Part shown: positions 1 to 8,815 of the stretch, piece after piece
How the letters are laid out: each line of letters opens with the position of its first letter
Numbering within the stretch: the stretch's first letter is position 1
Source: Allobosea sp. CS1GBMeth4
GTDB taxonomy: Bacteria; Pseudomonadota; Alphaproteobacteria; Rhizobiales; Beijerinckiaceae
Length of the DNA: 64,000 bases
NCBI RefSeq assembly: GCF_900185715.1
Contig: NZ_FYAS01000002.1
Coordinates: 124,001 to 188,000, forward strand
Reading direction: 5' to 3'
Position numbers and translations under genes: made by a program
Notes under the pieces: generated by a model
What the model saw: only the letters and a program-made list of their open reading frames with translations
Database searches by the model: none
Told to the model about the DNA's origin: nothing

Positions 1-597
1 CTCCTGGTTGCGTTCGCCGCGCTCCTGCCGGGCGATGGCGGCGTCGGCGATCGCCTCCGCCTCGTCGCGCGGCAGCACCAGCACGCCGGACTCATCCGCC
101 AGGATGACGTCGCCGGCTTTGACGGGAACATTGCCGCAGGAGATCGGCAGGTTGAGCGTTCCGCCGAGATTGTAGAGCCGGGTCGTGATCGGCGACATGC
201 CGCGGCACCACATCGGGAAATCCGAGTCTTCGATCTCGGTCAGGTCGGTGCAGGGGCCGTCGACGATGCCGCCGATCGCGCCGGCCGCCTTCGCCGCGAC
301 GGTGACGCCGCCGCCCCAGCAGGCATGCTTGTCGTCGCCGAGCCGGTCGACGACGAGGATGTCGCCCGGCCGCAGCAGGCCGAGCGCGTGGTGCAGCAGC
401 GTGGAATCCTGGCCAGGAATGGCGAGCGTCACGGCCGCGGCCGCGATGCGCTTGCCGCGCAGCAAAGGCTGGATGCCACGATCCATGAAGCCCCAGTGCC
501 GGGAATGGCCGATGGTCGCGGTCTCGACCTTCTGCAGTTTCTCGACAAGCGCGGCCGGCAGCTGTTCCGGCATCGGGGCGATGCGGTAATCGGGCAT
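1..597 (-). CDS. RraA-like family protein (C-terminus cut by window edge)
   Basis: Starts at an ATG preceded by AGGAG; 199 codons are visible and the frame stays open to the left edge. The fold signature of the RraA/HMG-aldolase-like family is present: a WGGG run near residue 94 and VDGPCTD at about 112-118. Characterised aldolases of the family carry DGxxRD; here the Arg is Thr117, so aldolase or decarboxylase activity cannot be assumed. It follows the upstream permease by 9 bp, so it is the last visible gene of the large minus-strand ABC/amidohydrolase operon and probably acts on a product of that pathway (inference). Confidence 0.85.
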   Translation of the reverse strand, partial: MPDYRIAPMPEQLPAALVEKLQKVETATIGHSRHWGFMDRGIQPLLRGKRIAAAAVTLAIPGQDSTLLHHALGLLRPGDILVVDRLGDDKHACWGGGVTVAAKAAGAIGGIVDGPCTDLTEIEDSDFPMWCRGMSPITTRLYNLGGTLNLPISCGNVPVKAGDVILADESGVLVLPRDEAEAIADAAIARQERGERNQE

Positions 598-606
598 GGG
601 AATCTC

Positions 607-1395
607 CTATTTTCCGACGGCGCGCGCGATGCCGACGAGACGTTCCACGATGATGACGACGATCAGCGTCGCGACGATCAGCACGACCGAGAGCGCCGCG
701 ACGAGCGGGTCGGTGCGGCCTTCGACATAGCGCACCATCTCGACCGGCAGGGTCGCGGCGCGCGGGCCCGACAGGAAGAGCGAGATCACCGTCTCGTCGA
801 AGGAGAGCAGGAAGCACAGGCAGGCGCAGGCGATCAGGCCGGGCGTCACCAGCGGCAACGTCACCCGCCGGACCACACGCCACGGCTCGGCACCCAGCGT
901 CGCCGCAGCCGCCTCGATATCGTCGGGCAATGTCGAGAACGCCGTCGTCATCATCCGGATGACGAAGGGCACGGTGACCGTCATGTGCCCCAGCACGAGG
1001 CCGGGCAGCGTCGCGGTCAGCCGCAGCGGCGTGAAGAACAGCAGCAGGGCGAGACCCGTGATCAGCGTCGGCAGGAGGAGCGGCGCGAGAAAGAAGTTCG
1101 TCAGCGCGTCACGCCCCGAAAAGCGCCCCTTGGCCAGCGCCAGCGCGGCGGGCACGCCGATGACGAGCGAGAGCACCGTGACCACGCTGGCGATCTGGAC
1201 GCTGAGCCAGAGCGCCGAGAGCAGCGGCCCATGCGCGCCCAGCGCCCTGAACCAGCGCAGCGAATAGCCCGAGGGCGGGAACAGGATGAAATTGTCCGCC
1301 GAGAAGGCGAGCGCGACGACGATCGCGATCGGCGCCAGGATCAGCGCATAGACGAGGCCCGCGAGGCTGGAGAGGACGCGTCCGGCTCCGTTCAT
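607..1395 (-). CDS. ABC transporter permease, PotC-type
   Basis: 262 residues starting MNGAGRVLSS, a hydrophobic protein with about six membrane segments. The binding-protein-dependent permease loop (EAAATLGAEPWRVVRRVTLP) lies about two thirds in. The start overlaps the stop of the upstream permease by ATGA, showing translational coupling. It is the second inner-membrane subunit of a polyamine/iron-type (PotABCD-like) importer encoded by the next three genes upstream. The longer reading frame that extends upstream is a shadow over the neighbouring permease. The substrate is not evident. Confidence 0.92.
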   Translation of the reverse strand: MNGAGRVLSSLAGLVYALILAPIAIVVALAFSADNFILFPPSGYSLRWFRALGAHGPLLSALWLSVQIASVVTVLSLVIGVPAALALAKGRFSGRDALTNFFLAPLLLPTLITGLALLLFFTPLRLTATLPGLVLGHMTVTVPFVIRMMTTAFSTLPDDIEAAAATLGAEPWRVVRRVTLPLVTPGLIACACLCFLLSFDETVISLFLSGPRAATLPVEMVRYVEGRTDPLVAALSVVLIVATLIVVIIVERLVGIARAVGK

Positions 1396-2231
1396 CGCTT
1401 CAGCCCCCGCGCCGCGAGGTTGGAGGCGGCGAGCAGCAGGAGCAGCAGGACGAGCGTGTAGATCGCCAGCACCGAGGCCACCGGCCAGTTGGTGTTGGTC
1501 GTCGCCTGCTCGAAGATCTCGGTCGCCAGCACGAAGACGCGGCCGCCGCCGAGCAGTTTCGGCGTGATATAGGCCGACATCGACAGCACGAAGCCGAGCC
1601 CAGCGGCGAGCGCCAATGCCGGCAGGCTCAGCGGCAGCGTCACCCGCAGGAAGGTCCGCATCGGGGTGGCGCCGAGCGAGCGCGAGGCTTCTTCGAGCGT
1701 CCGGTCGAGCTGACCGAAGCCGGCGAGCAGGGCCAGGATCATGTAGGGCATGATGCTCTCGGCCAGCCCGATGGTGACGCCGGTCCAGTTGAAGACGAGC
1801 TTCATCGGCGCGGTGATCAGGCCGAACGACTGCGCCAGCGAATTGACGAGGCCGCGATCGCCGAGGATGGCGAGCCAGCCGAAGACGCGTACCACGCCGG
1901 AGATCAGCATCGGCATGATCGCGACCACCGCGAGCAGGCCGCGAAAGCGTGAATTGGTACGGAACAGGAAGAGCGCGACCGGATAGGACAGCGCGAGTGC
2001 AAGCAGCGTCGCGCTCAGCGAGAGCCAGAGCGAATTCAGCGTCAGCTCGAAGGTGAAGCTGTCCGCGAGCACCTCGGCCGTGGTCTTGAGCGACCAGGTC
2101 TCGACCATGGCGCCGGTCGGGCCGGTCTCGTTGAAGGCGTTGCGGAACAGGCCGAGCGTCGGCCAGGCATAGACGGCCAGGACGAACAGGCCGGCGGGCA
2201 GAAGCAGCCATTTGAGACGGGCGTCGCTCAT
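1392..2231 (-). CDS. ABC transporter permease, PotB-type
   Basis: 279 residues, starting MSDARLKWLLLPAGLF. About six membrane helices and a permease coupling loop, EEASRSLGATPMRTFLRVTLP, typical of spermidine/putrescine- or iron-class importers. ATGA overlaps exist with the gene before (ATPase) and the gene after (PotC-type permease), so ATPase, PotB and PotC subunits are coupled in translation. Length is normal for the family. The cargo cannot be read from the sequence; the creatininase and RraA neighbours suggest a small nitrogenous or organic compound (inference). Confidence 0.93.
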   Translation of the reverse strand: MSDARLKWLLLPAGLFVLAVYAWPTLGLFRNAFNETGPTGAMVETWSLKTTAEVLADSFTFELTLNSLWLSLSATLLALALSYPVALFLFRTNSRFRGLLAVVAIMPMLISGVVRVFGWLAILGDRGLVNSLAQSFGLITAPMKLVFNWTGVTIGLAESIMPYMILALLAGFGQLDRTLEEASRSLGATPMRTFLRVTLPLSLPALALAAGLGFVLSMSAYITPKLLGGGRVFVLATEIFEQATTNTNWPVASVLAIYTLVLLLLLLAASNLAARGLKR

Positions 2232-3283
2232 GCGGTCTCGCGCGGGAAAGGCAGCGTGTCGCGCGCCCGCCAGACGAGCGCGACCTCGGCGCCCTCCTGC
2301 GGCAGGGCCGTGCCCGATTGCAGCTCGACCTGGATCTGGCCGGCGGCGCCCTCGACGAGAACCTCGACATGGTCGCCGACGAAGACGCTGCGCAGCACCT
2401 TGCCGGTCACGCGCGCCATGCCGTCCGCGACAGGTTCCGAGATCGGCAGGATGCGGATGCGCTGGGGGCGCACGAACAGGTCGAACTCGCCACCGGCGGG
2501 CGCGGCGACGGGGAGCCTTTCGCCCCAGAGGACGACGCGCCCCTCGGCATCGCGCGTCGCCGGCAGGGCATTGGCGCGGCCGACGAACTCGGCGACGAAA
2601 CGTGTCGCCGGCCGTTCATAGATGTCCTCGGGAGAGCCGATCTGCGCGATTCGACCGCGATGCATCACCGCGATCCGGTCGCACATCGTCAGCGCCTCGA
2701 CCTGGTCATGGGTGACGAAGAGCGTGGTGATGCCGAGCGAGCGTTGGATCGAGCGGATCTCGTGACGCATCGTGTCGCGCAGTTTGGCGTCGAGATTGGA
2801 GAGCGACTCGTCGAGCAGCAGCACCGAGGGCCGGATCACGAGCGAGCGGGCCAGCGCCACGCGCTGCTGCTGGCCGCCCGAAAGCTCGCGTGGACGGCGC
2901 TGATCGAGTCCCGAGAGCCTGACCATTGCCAGCGCCTCCACGACACGCCGGGCGATTTCAGCCTTGGCGACTCGGCGTTCCTCCAGGCCGAAGCCGACAT
3001 TGCGCGCAACGGAGAGATGCGGGAACAGCGCATAGGACTGAAAGACATAGCCCATGTTGCGCTTGTGCGCCGGCAGCCTGGTGACCTCGGCGCCGTCCAG
3101 GCGGATCGCGCCGCGATCGGGATCGACGAGGCCGGCGAGCATGCGCAGCGTCGTCGTCTTGCCGCAGCCGGAGGGGCCGAGCAGCGCGACGGCCTCGCCC
3201 TTCTCGACGGACAGCGAAACGTCGTCGACCGCGACGGCGTCACGGTAGCGCTTCTGCAGCCCGGAGAGTTCGAGATAGCTCAT
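2228..3283 (-). CDS. ABC transporter ATP-binding protein, PotA-type
   Basis: 351 residues from MSYLELSGLQ; a start 19 codons upstream would overlap the preceding gene and adds a low-complexity leader, so the inner ATG is chosen. Walker A GPSGCGKTT is at about 36-44, the signature LSGGQQQRVALARS and an H-loop FVTHDQ follow, and a C-terminal TOBE-like regulatory extension is present. The Walker B/D-loop region reads LLLDESLSNLD, with Ser where most family members have Pro after DE. It energises the two PotB/PotC permeases encoded immediately downstream. Confidence 0.95.
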   Translation of the reverse strand: MSYLELSGLQKRYRDAVAVDDVSLSVEKGEAVALLGPSGCGKTTTLRMLAGLVDPDRGAIRLDGAEVTRLPAHKRNMGYVFQSYALFPHLSVARNVGFGLEERRVAKAEIARRVVEALAMVRLSGLDQRRPRELSGGQQQRVALARSLVIRPSVLLLDESLSNLDAKLRDTMRHEIRSIQRSLGITTLFVTHDQVEALTMCDRIAVMHRGRIAQIGSPEDIYERPATRFVAEFVGRANALPATRDAEGRVVLWGERLPVAAPAGGEFDLFVRPQRIRILPISEPVADGMARVTGKVLRSVFVGDHVEVLVEGAAGQIQVELQSGTALPQEGAEVALVWRARDTLPFPRETA

Positions 3284-3297
3284 CGGTCCGGTTCTGC

Positions 3298-4353
3298 TCA
3301 GCGCGCCGCCACCACCTCGCGGCGCCAGCGATTGTTCCACTGGTCGCGCACCTTGAGCACCTCGTTCCAGTCGAGATCGATCATCCGGGCGCGGCTTTCC
3401 GGCGCGGCGGCGGTGCGTGCGATCGCCTTGGGGTCGATCTGCGCCTTGCCGTTGGTCGGCGCGTAGAACATTCGCTCGGTGAAGGCCTTCTGTGCCGGCT
3501 GCGACAGCGCATAGTTGACGAAGGCTGCGGCCGCCGCGCGGTTCTTCGAGCCTGCGGTCAGGTTGATCGTGTTGATCTGGAAGACCGAGCCTTCGGGCGG
3601 CAGCAGCGCGGCGATCTTGCCGCCGGTCTGGTCGGCATAGAGCTGCGAACGTGCATTCCAGCCGGTCGCGACCTTCACCACGCCATTGAGGATCAGCGAA
3701 TAGCCGTCCGGGTTCGGCTCGAAGGTGCTCACGGAGGGGGCGAGCGCCTTGAGCTTTCTGATCGCGGCGTCGATCGATTTGCGATGGTCGCCGCCTTCCA
3801 TCTTTTCGACCATGGCGGTGAGCGCCAGCCCCTGGATGTTCGGGGGGGCGGACACGGCGAGCAGGCCCTTGAGATCAGGCCGCCAGAGATCGGCGAGCTT
3901 GGCCAGCGGCGGCTGCAGCGCCGCGTCGTAGACCAGCACGAGATGATCGAAGGTCACGGCCGGGCCATAGTCGCCGCCGGCGGCGCGCGCCTCGGGCAGG
4001 AGCTCGTTCAGCACCGGGAACTCGGCGGGGGTGAGCTTCTCGAACAGCCCTTCGCTGTTGCCGATGCTCGACGTCGTCACGTCCATGATCGTGACGTCGA
4101 CCTGTGGGTCGGCCTTCTGGGCGCGAGCGCTGCCGACCATCTGGGCCGACGTGCCGCCTGGCACGTAGTTGACCTTCACGCCCGGATGCGCCTGCTGGAA
4201 CGGCTCGACCACTGCCTTGGTGTAGTTGTCCTGGAAGATGCCGGCATAGGACATCAGCGTGATCGTGCCGCTGAGGCTCGATTGCGCGCGCACCAGCGCA
4301 GGCGCAGCCACGGTCGCGAGGCCGGCCTGAAGGACGAGACGACGTGTGGGCAT
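3298..4353 (-). CDS. Extracellular solute-binding protein, family 1 (PotD/Fe-type)
   Basis: 351 residues. The N-terminus MPTRRLVLQAG is a twin-Arg-like signal followed by a hydrophobic stretch and an Ala-rich cleavage site near residue 23 (VRA-QS), so export to the periplasm is expected. The mature part has the layout of bacterial solute-binding proteins of the polyamine/iron class (GTITLMSYAGIFQDNY near the start). It lies 14 bp upstream of its ATPase and completes a four-subunit importer. Ligand unknown. Confidence 0.92.
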   Translation of the reverse strand: MPTRRLVLQAGLATVAAPALVRAQSSLSGTITLMSYAGIFQDNYTKAVVEPFQQAHPGVKVNYVPGGTSAQMVGSARAQKADPQVDVTIMDVTTSSIGNSEGLFEKLTPAEFPVLNELLPEARAAGGDYGPAVTFDHLVLVYDAALQPPLAKLADLWRPDLKGLLAVSAPPNIQGLALTAMVEKMEGGDHRKSIDAAIRKLKALAPSVSTFEPNPDGYSLILNGVVKVATGWNARSQLYADQTGGKIAALLPPEGSVFQINTINLTAGSKNRAAAAAFVNYALSQPAQKAFTERMFYAPTNGKAQIDPKAIARTAAAPESRARMIDLDWNEVLKVRDQWNNRWRREVVAAR

Positions 4354-4423
4354 GGGGCAGCTCCTGCTGATTGCTGGATCGGCGGCGCGCCGCGCCGCCG
4401 GATTGCGATGGGCGAACTGGGCC

Positions 4424-5248
4424 TCAGGCTTCGACCTTGCCGGCGAAATGCACGATGAAGCGGGCGCAGATCTCGGTCAGCTTCTCGGTCAGCGCCGCCC
4501 CGGTCTCGGCCGAGCAGAGCTTCGGATCGCCCTTGGCGACGCCGAGATTGTAGACCTCGTCATATTCGTTCGGCATCGCGACCTCGGCGCCTTCGAAGGA
4601 GGCCGTCCCGAGCCCCGTGAAGGGCAGGTCGAGGACCGGATCGCGCTTGAGCGGCTTGCCCTCCGGGATCAGGTCCTTGCGGATCAGTTCCGGGAAGAGA
4701 TGCAGCCCGATCGAGGTCAGCGGGTCGGCGCCATGGCCGGAGACGGCGGCAGCCTTCTCCGCGCCGACGATCGACGGCAGCAGCCCATAGCCTATGCGCC
4801 AGAGGTAGAGGCTCGGCAGCACCATCTGCTCGCGCAGATAAAGCTCGCGTGCCACCTCGGAAATCGGCCCGACATTGCCGCCATGACCGTTGATGACGAT
4901 GAGCCGGGTCAGACCGTTGCGATGCAGCGAGTCGACCATCTCGGCGATGACGGTGGTCAGCGTCGCCTGCGAGATCGCGATGCCGCCGGTCATCGAGCCG
5001 AACCAGTCGGCGCCGCCGAAGGGCAGGACGGGGGCGACGAGCGTGCGCGTGCCGGCCCTTGTGGCGTGAATGGCGGCGAGCTCGGCGATCTTCTCGGCCA
5101 GCAGATAGTCGCCCATCGGCGCATGCGGACCCTGGTCCTCATGGCTGCCCATCGGCAGCAGGATGACGGGATTGCCTTTCAGGATCTCGCGGGCTTCGCC
5201 CCCGGAGATCGTGCCCATATGGACAAGGGGATCGGTCTTGGCAGCCAT
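4424..5248 (-). CDS. Creatininase-family amidohydrolase
   Basis: 274 residues covering a full creatininase domain: GSHEDQGPHAPMGDY at about 34-48 and INGHGGN at about 119-125. Creatininase itself ligates zinc through an ExH pair in the first motif; here the pair is E37-D-Q39, a variation that may mark a subfamily. Such enzymes cut cyclic amides or related C-N bonds (creatinine, formamides, lactams). It sits between a peptide-type permease pair and a PotABCD-type importer on the same strand with gaps under 75 bp, so it probably processes the imported compound. No signal peptide; cytoplasmic. Confidence 0.92.
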   Translation of the reverse strand: MAAKTDPLVHMGTISGGEAREILKGNPVILLPMGSHEDQGPHAPMGDYLLAEKIAELAAIHATRAGTRTLVAPVLPFGGADWFGSMTGGIAISQATLTTVIAEMVDSLHRNGLTRLIVINGHGGNVGPISEVARELYLREQMVLPSLYLWRIGYGLLPSIVGAEKAAAVSGHGADPLTSIGLHLFPELIRKDLIPEGKPLKRDPVLDLPFTGLGTASFEGAEVAMPNEYDEVYNLGVAKGDPKLCSAETGAALTEKLTEICARFIVHFAGKVEA

Positions 5249-5287
5249 GGTGTGGTTCCTGTCAGGCTGGTGGAGGAGGGGAGCGGG

Positions 5288-6091
5288 TCAGCGCCCCGCC
5301 GTGCGTGGATCGACTGCGTCGCGCAGCGCGTCGCAGAGCAGGTTCATGGCGAGGATGGTCAGGGTCAGCGCCGCGCAGGGCCAGATCAGCAGCAGCGGCG
5401 CCTGCTCCATGGTGGCGCGCGCCCCACGGATCATCAGCCCCCATGAGGGCGCTGGTGGGACGACGCCGAGCCCGAGGAAGGAGAGCCCGCTCTCCAGCAC
5501 CACGGCGGCGGCGACTGCGAGCGACAATTGCACCAGCACCGGGCCGGCGATGTTCGGCAGCACGGTGCGCAACAGGATGTACCAGGTCGGGGCGCCGAGC
5601 GCCCGCGTCGCCTCGACATAGTCGCGCCCGCGCACGGAGAGAACCTCGGAGTAGGTCACGCGCGCAAAGCCCGGCAGGTAGAGCACCGAGAGCACCAGGA
5701 TCAGCGTCGCGGCGCCCGGTCCCAGCAGCGTCACGACGAGCAGCGCCAGCAGCACCGGCGGGAAGCACAGGATGATGTCCATGCTGCGCACCGACAGGAG
5801 TGAGCCGACGCCGCGCGACCAGCCGCCGATCAACCCGAGCGCGACGCCGATGACGCAGGCCGTCAACGCCGAGGCGAAGGCGACGGAGAGGCTGGTGCGT
5901 GCCCCCCATATCAGGCGCGAGAGCACGTCGCGGCCGAATTCGTCGCGACCGAGCCAGGAGCCCGACATCGGTCCGGCGAGGCGGAGCGCGATGTCCTGCC
6001 GCACCGGATCGGGCAGGCCGAGCAGCGGAGCGGCGAGCGCCAGCAGGAGGATCAGCGCGACGAAGGCGCCTGGAAACCAGAGCCGGCTCAT
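5288..6091 (-). CDS. ABC transporter permease, DppC/OppC-type
   Basis: 267 residues from MSRLWFPGAF. The N-terminal helix is followed by the DppC hallmark LGRDEFGRDVLSRLIWGAR, and the C-terminus ends CDALRDAVDPRTAGR, as in peptide-class permeases. The start overlaps the stop of the DppB-type gene by ATGA. It is the second membrane subunit of a peptide/nickel-class importer. The matching DppD/DppF ATPases are absent from the window. Confidence 0.94.
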   Translation of the reverse strand: MSRLWFPGAFVALILLLALAAPLLGLPDPVRQDIALRLAGPMSGSWLGRDEFGRDVLSRLIWGARTSLSVAFASALTACVIGVALGLIGGWSRGVGSLLSVRSMDIILCFPPVLLALLVVTLLGPGAATLILVLSVLYLPGFARVTYSEVLSVRGRDYVEATRALGAPTWYILLRTVLPNIAGPVLVQLSLAVAAAVVLESGLSFLGLGVVPPAPSWGLMIRGARATMEQAPLLLIWPCAALTLTILAMNLLCDALRDAVDPRTAGR

Positions 6092-7044
6092 CGTGCGCCG
6101 ATCCTCGGGTCGAGCGCCGCCTGGAGCATTTCGACGATCAGGTTGATCAGAAGGAACAGCACGGAAATCGTCAGCACGATGCCGACCACCATCGGATAAT
6201 CGCGCGCCTCGACCGCGCGCAGCAGCGGCGTCGAGAGGCCGGGCCAGTTGAAGACATATTCGACCAGCACCGTGCCGCCGAGCAGCGTGCCCATGTGCAG
6301 GCCGAGCACGGTGATGACGGGGTTGAGCGCGTTCCGCAGCACATGGACGACGAGGATGCGGCCGGGCGCGAGGCCCTTGGCGCGGGCCGTGCGGACATAG
6401 TCGTTGGCGAGCGCGTCGAGCATGGCGGCGCGGGTCATGCGGAACAGCACGGCGGCGAGCCCCTTGCCGATCGCGATCGCCGGCAGGGCCAGCAGCTTGA
6501 GATGAAGCAGGGGATCCTGCGCGAAGGGCGCAAAGCCGCCGGCCGGCATGATCCGCAGCGTCTGCGCGAAGAGCAGCACGAGCAGAGTGCCGACGACGAA
6601 GACCGGGACCGCCAGCAGGAGCGCGGTCACGCCCGAGGCGCAACGGTCGAACGTGCCGCCGCGATGCATCGCAGCGTAGACGCCGGCGGGAACGCCGATG
6701 ATGATCGCCAGCAGCGTGCCGGCGAAGATCAGCTCGAGCGTGCGCGGCAGGCGCAGCGCGATTTCGTGGAGGACGGGGTAGTCGTCGACCAGCGAGGTGC
6801 CGAGATCGCCGCGCAGCAGCCCGGCCAGGAAGGCGCCGTATTGGATCAGGAGCGGCCGTTCGAGCCCGAGCTTCTGGCGAAGCTCGGCGACGGAGGCCGG
6901 GTCCGGCGAGATGCCGCCGGTCGACAGCAGGAGTTCGGCCGGATCGCCCGGCACCATGTGCAAAGCGAGGAAGACGATCGTTGCGACGACCCAGGCCAGG
7001 ACCAGCGAGACCGCGATGCGATGCGCGAGCCAGACGCCGGTCAT
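6088..7044 (-). CDS. ABC transporter permease, DppB/OppB-type
   Basis: 318 residues from MTGVWLAHRIAVSLVLAWVV. It shows the DppB layout: an N-terminal helix, a long periplasmic loop with LGLERPLLIQYGAFLAGLLRGDLGTS, then five helices and the coupling segment DYVRTARAKGL. The start overlaps the upstream binding-protein stop by ATGA and its own stop overlaps the DppC-type start, so the three peptide-type subunits are one translational unit. Confidence 0.95.
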   Translation of the reverse strand: MTGVWLAHRIAVSLVLAWVVATIVFLALHMVPGDPAELLLSTGGISPDPASVAELRQKLGLERPLLIQYGAFLAGLLRGDLGTSLVDDYPVLHEIALRLPRTLELIFAGTLLAIIIGVPAGVYAAMHRGGTFDRCASGVTALLLAVPVFVVGTLLVLLFAQTLRIMPAGGFAPFAQDPLLHLKLLALPAIAIGKGLAAVLFRMTRAAMLDALANDYVRTARAKGLAPGRILVVHVLRNALNPVITVLGLHMGTLLGGTVLVEYVFNWPGLSTPLLRAVEARDYPMVVGIVLTISVLFLLINLIVEMLQAALDPRIGAR

Positions 7045-8573
7045 CCGAAGAAGGTCTCCTCGAGCATGCCGCCCGACGAGGTCGTCAGCGCACCGGGCAG
7101 GTTGGTGAAGCCTTTCACGCCCTTGTTCATGCCATAGCCCTGCGAGCGCCAGGCGAGGCCGACGAGCGGCACCTCCTCGAGCGCAGCGCGCTGCATCTCC
7201 CTGTAGATCTCGACGCGCTTGGCCTGGTCGAACTCGGCGCGGCCCTTGGCGAGCGCGGCGATGGTCCGCGGCGCCTCGACCTTGAAGGAGCGGCCGTGGC
7301 TCGGCGAGAGCGAGGTGTCGAGCACGACGGTGAGCCCGTCCGGGTCGTTGTTGTCGGCCGAGACGCCATGGATGGCCATGTCGTACTGGCCGCGTGAGCC
7401 GCGGCTGACGCGCGTCGACCAGTCCGGCAGCTGCAGTTCGCACTGGATGCCGATGGCGGAAAGATGCTGCTGGACGACCTCGGCGGTGTCCTTGTGCATG
7501 CCGAACTGCGCGGTCGAAAGCAGCGTCGTCTGGAAGCCGTTGGCGAAGCCGGCCTCGGCGAGCAGCGCCTTGGCGCGGGCGGGGTCATAGGCCCATCCGC
7601 GTGCGAGGTCCTTGTCCCACCAGGGCGTGCCCTCGACGATCGGCAGGCCTTCCAGCGGCTTGCCGCGGCCGAAGAAGGCGGCCTTGACGATGTCCTCGCG
7701 CTTGACCGCATGGGCCACCGCCCTGCGCACGCGCGGATCGTTGAAGGGCGGCTTGGTGCCGTTGAAGAGGATGTCCATGAAGGGACCCTCGACCGAATCG
7801 AGCTTGAGCCGCGGCTCGGCCTCGACTGCGGCCATGGATTGCCAGGGGACGTATTCGATCATGTCGACGTCGCCGGCCATCAGGGCCGCGTTGCGCAGGT
7901 TCTCGTCGGCGTAGACGATGAACCTGATGCCCTTCAGCTTGGGGAAGCCGGGCTTGTAGAACTTGTCGAAGGCGACGAGATCGAGCGAGGTGCCGCGCTC
8001 CTGCCCGGCGAGCCGGAAGGGCCCGGCGCCGATCGGTTCGTTCGGGGTCGATTTCCGCCAGATCACGAAGGTGTTGTAGTTGCCGAACCAGCTCGGCAGC
8101 GTCGCCTGAGGCGTCTTGGTGACCAGGCGGATCGTCTGCGGGTTCGGGATCTCGACGCGCTCGATCTCCTGGAACTGCGTCCGCATATACGCGGTCGACT
8201 TCTCGCCGGCGATCTGTTCGATCGACCATTTGACATCGTCGGCCGTCACCGGCTCGCCATTGTGGAAGACGGCGCCCTGGCGCAGCTTGAAGACCCAGGC
8301 GCCGTCAGCGTCGATGGCCCAGGATTCCGCCAGCTCCCCGCGCAACTGCCCCTTGTTGTCATAGGAGACGAGGCTGCGATGCGTCAGCAGCTTCACCGTC
8401 CCGGCCGAGGCGCCCGTCGAAACCCAGGGCTGGAGATTGGGTGGGAAGGCGGAGAGACCGAAACGCAGGATGCCGCTGGCGCGCTGCGCCGCCGCCGGCC
8501 CGCTCAGGAGGGGAGAGGCCAGCAGCGGGGCTGCGAGGCCGGCTCCAACAAGCGTGCGGCGGGAGAGCGTCAT
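7041..8573 (-). CDS. ABC transporter substrate-binding protein, family 5 (peptide-type)
   Basis: 510 residues. A Tat-like signal (MTLSRRTLVGAG, hydrophobic stretch, AAAQ cleavage near residue 30) precedes a complete SBP_bac_5 domain (LRQGAVFHNGEPVTADDVKWS at about 97-117). Members bind peptides, nickel complexes, opines or sugars, so ligand identity is open. It is the first gene of the minus-strand operon and lies 242 bp from a divergent GntR regulator, which likely controls it. Confidence 0.95.
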   Translation of the reverse strand: MTLSRRTLVGAGLAAPLLASPLLSGPAAAQRASGILRFGLSAFPPNLQPWVSTGASAGTVKLLTHRSLVSYDNKGQLRGELAESWAIDADGAWVFKLRQGAVFHNGEPVTADDVKWSIEQIAGEKSTAYMRTQFQEIERVEIPNPQTIRLVTKTPQATLPSWFGNYNTFVIWRKSTPNEPIGAGPFRLAGQERGTSLDLVAFDKFYKPGFPKLKGIRFIVYADENLRNAALMAGDVDMIEYVPWQSMAAVEAEPRLKLDSVEGPFMDILFNGTKPPFNDPRVRRAVAHAVKREDIVKAAFFGRGKPLEGLPIVEGTPWWDKDLARGWAYDPARAKALLAEAGFANGFQTTLLSTAQFGMHKDTAEVVQQHLSAIGIQCELQLPDWSTRVSRGSRGQYDMAIHGVSADNNDPDGLTVVLDTSLSPSHGRSFKVEAPRTIAALAKGRAEFDQAKRVEIYREMQRAALEEVPLVGLAWRSQGYGMNKGVKGFTNLPGALTTSSGGMLEETFFG

Positions 8574-8742
8574 GACTTCATCCTCAGTGGCGGGCTGCGA
8601 GAGGGCCTGATCGGAGCTGGTCTGCGCCGAGCAAGAATAGCGCCATCATGGAACCGCGTGCCCGCCGATGCGGCGTGGCGGCCGGCGCCGACCGATCGTG
8701 GCGCAGGCTTCTGCGGGGTGCTTCTCGGCGATGGTGCAAAAT

Positions 8743-8764
8743 CATGATGCGTCATGTATACGTG
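8743..8764. promoter_or_regulatory. Overlapping palindromes, candidate GntR operator
   Basis: Two overlapping inverted repeats lie between the divergent ABC operon and the GntR gene: CATGATGCGTCATG (8743-8756, five-base arms) and CATGTATACGTG (8753-8764, one mismatched pair around GTATAC). FadR-type GntR proteins commonly bind short palindromes of this kind. Position and symmetry are seen; the regulator assignment is inference. Confidence 0.55.
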
Positions 8765-8815
8765 GCGGATGTTCGGGTGTCGACGCCTTGGATCGTGATG
8801 GAAGGCGGTTGCGAT

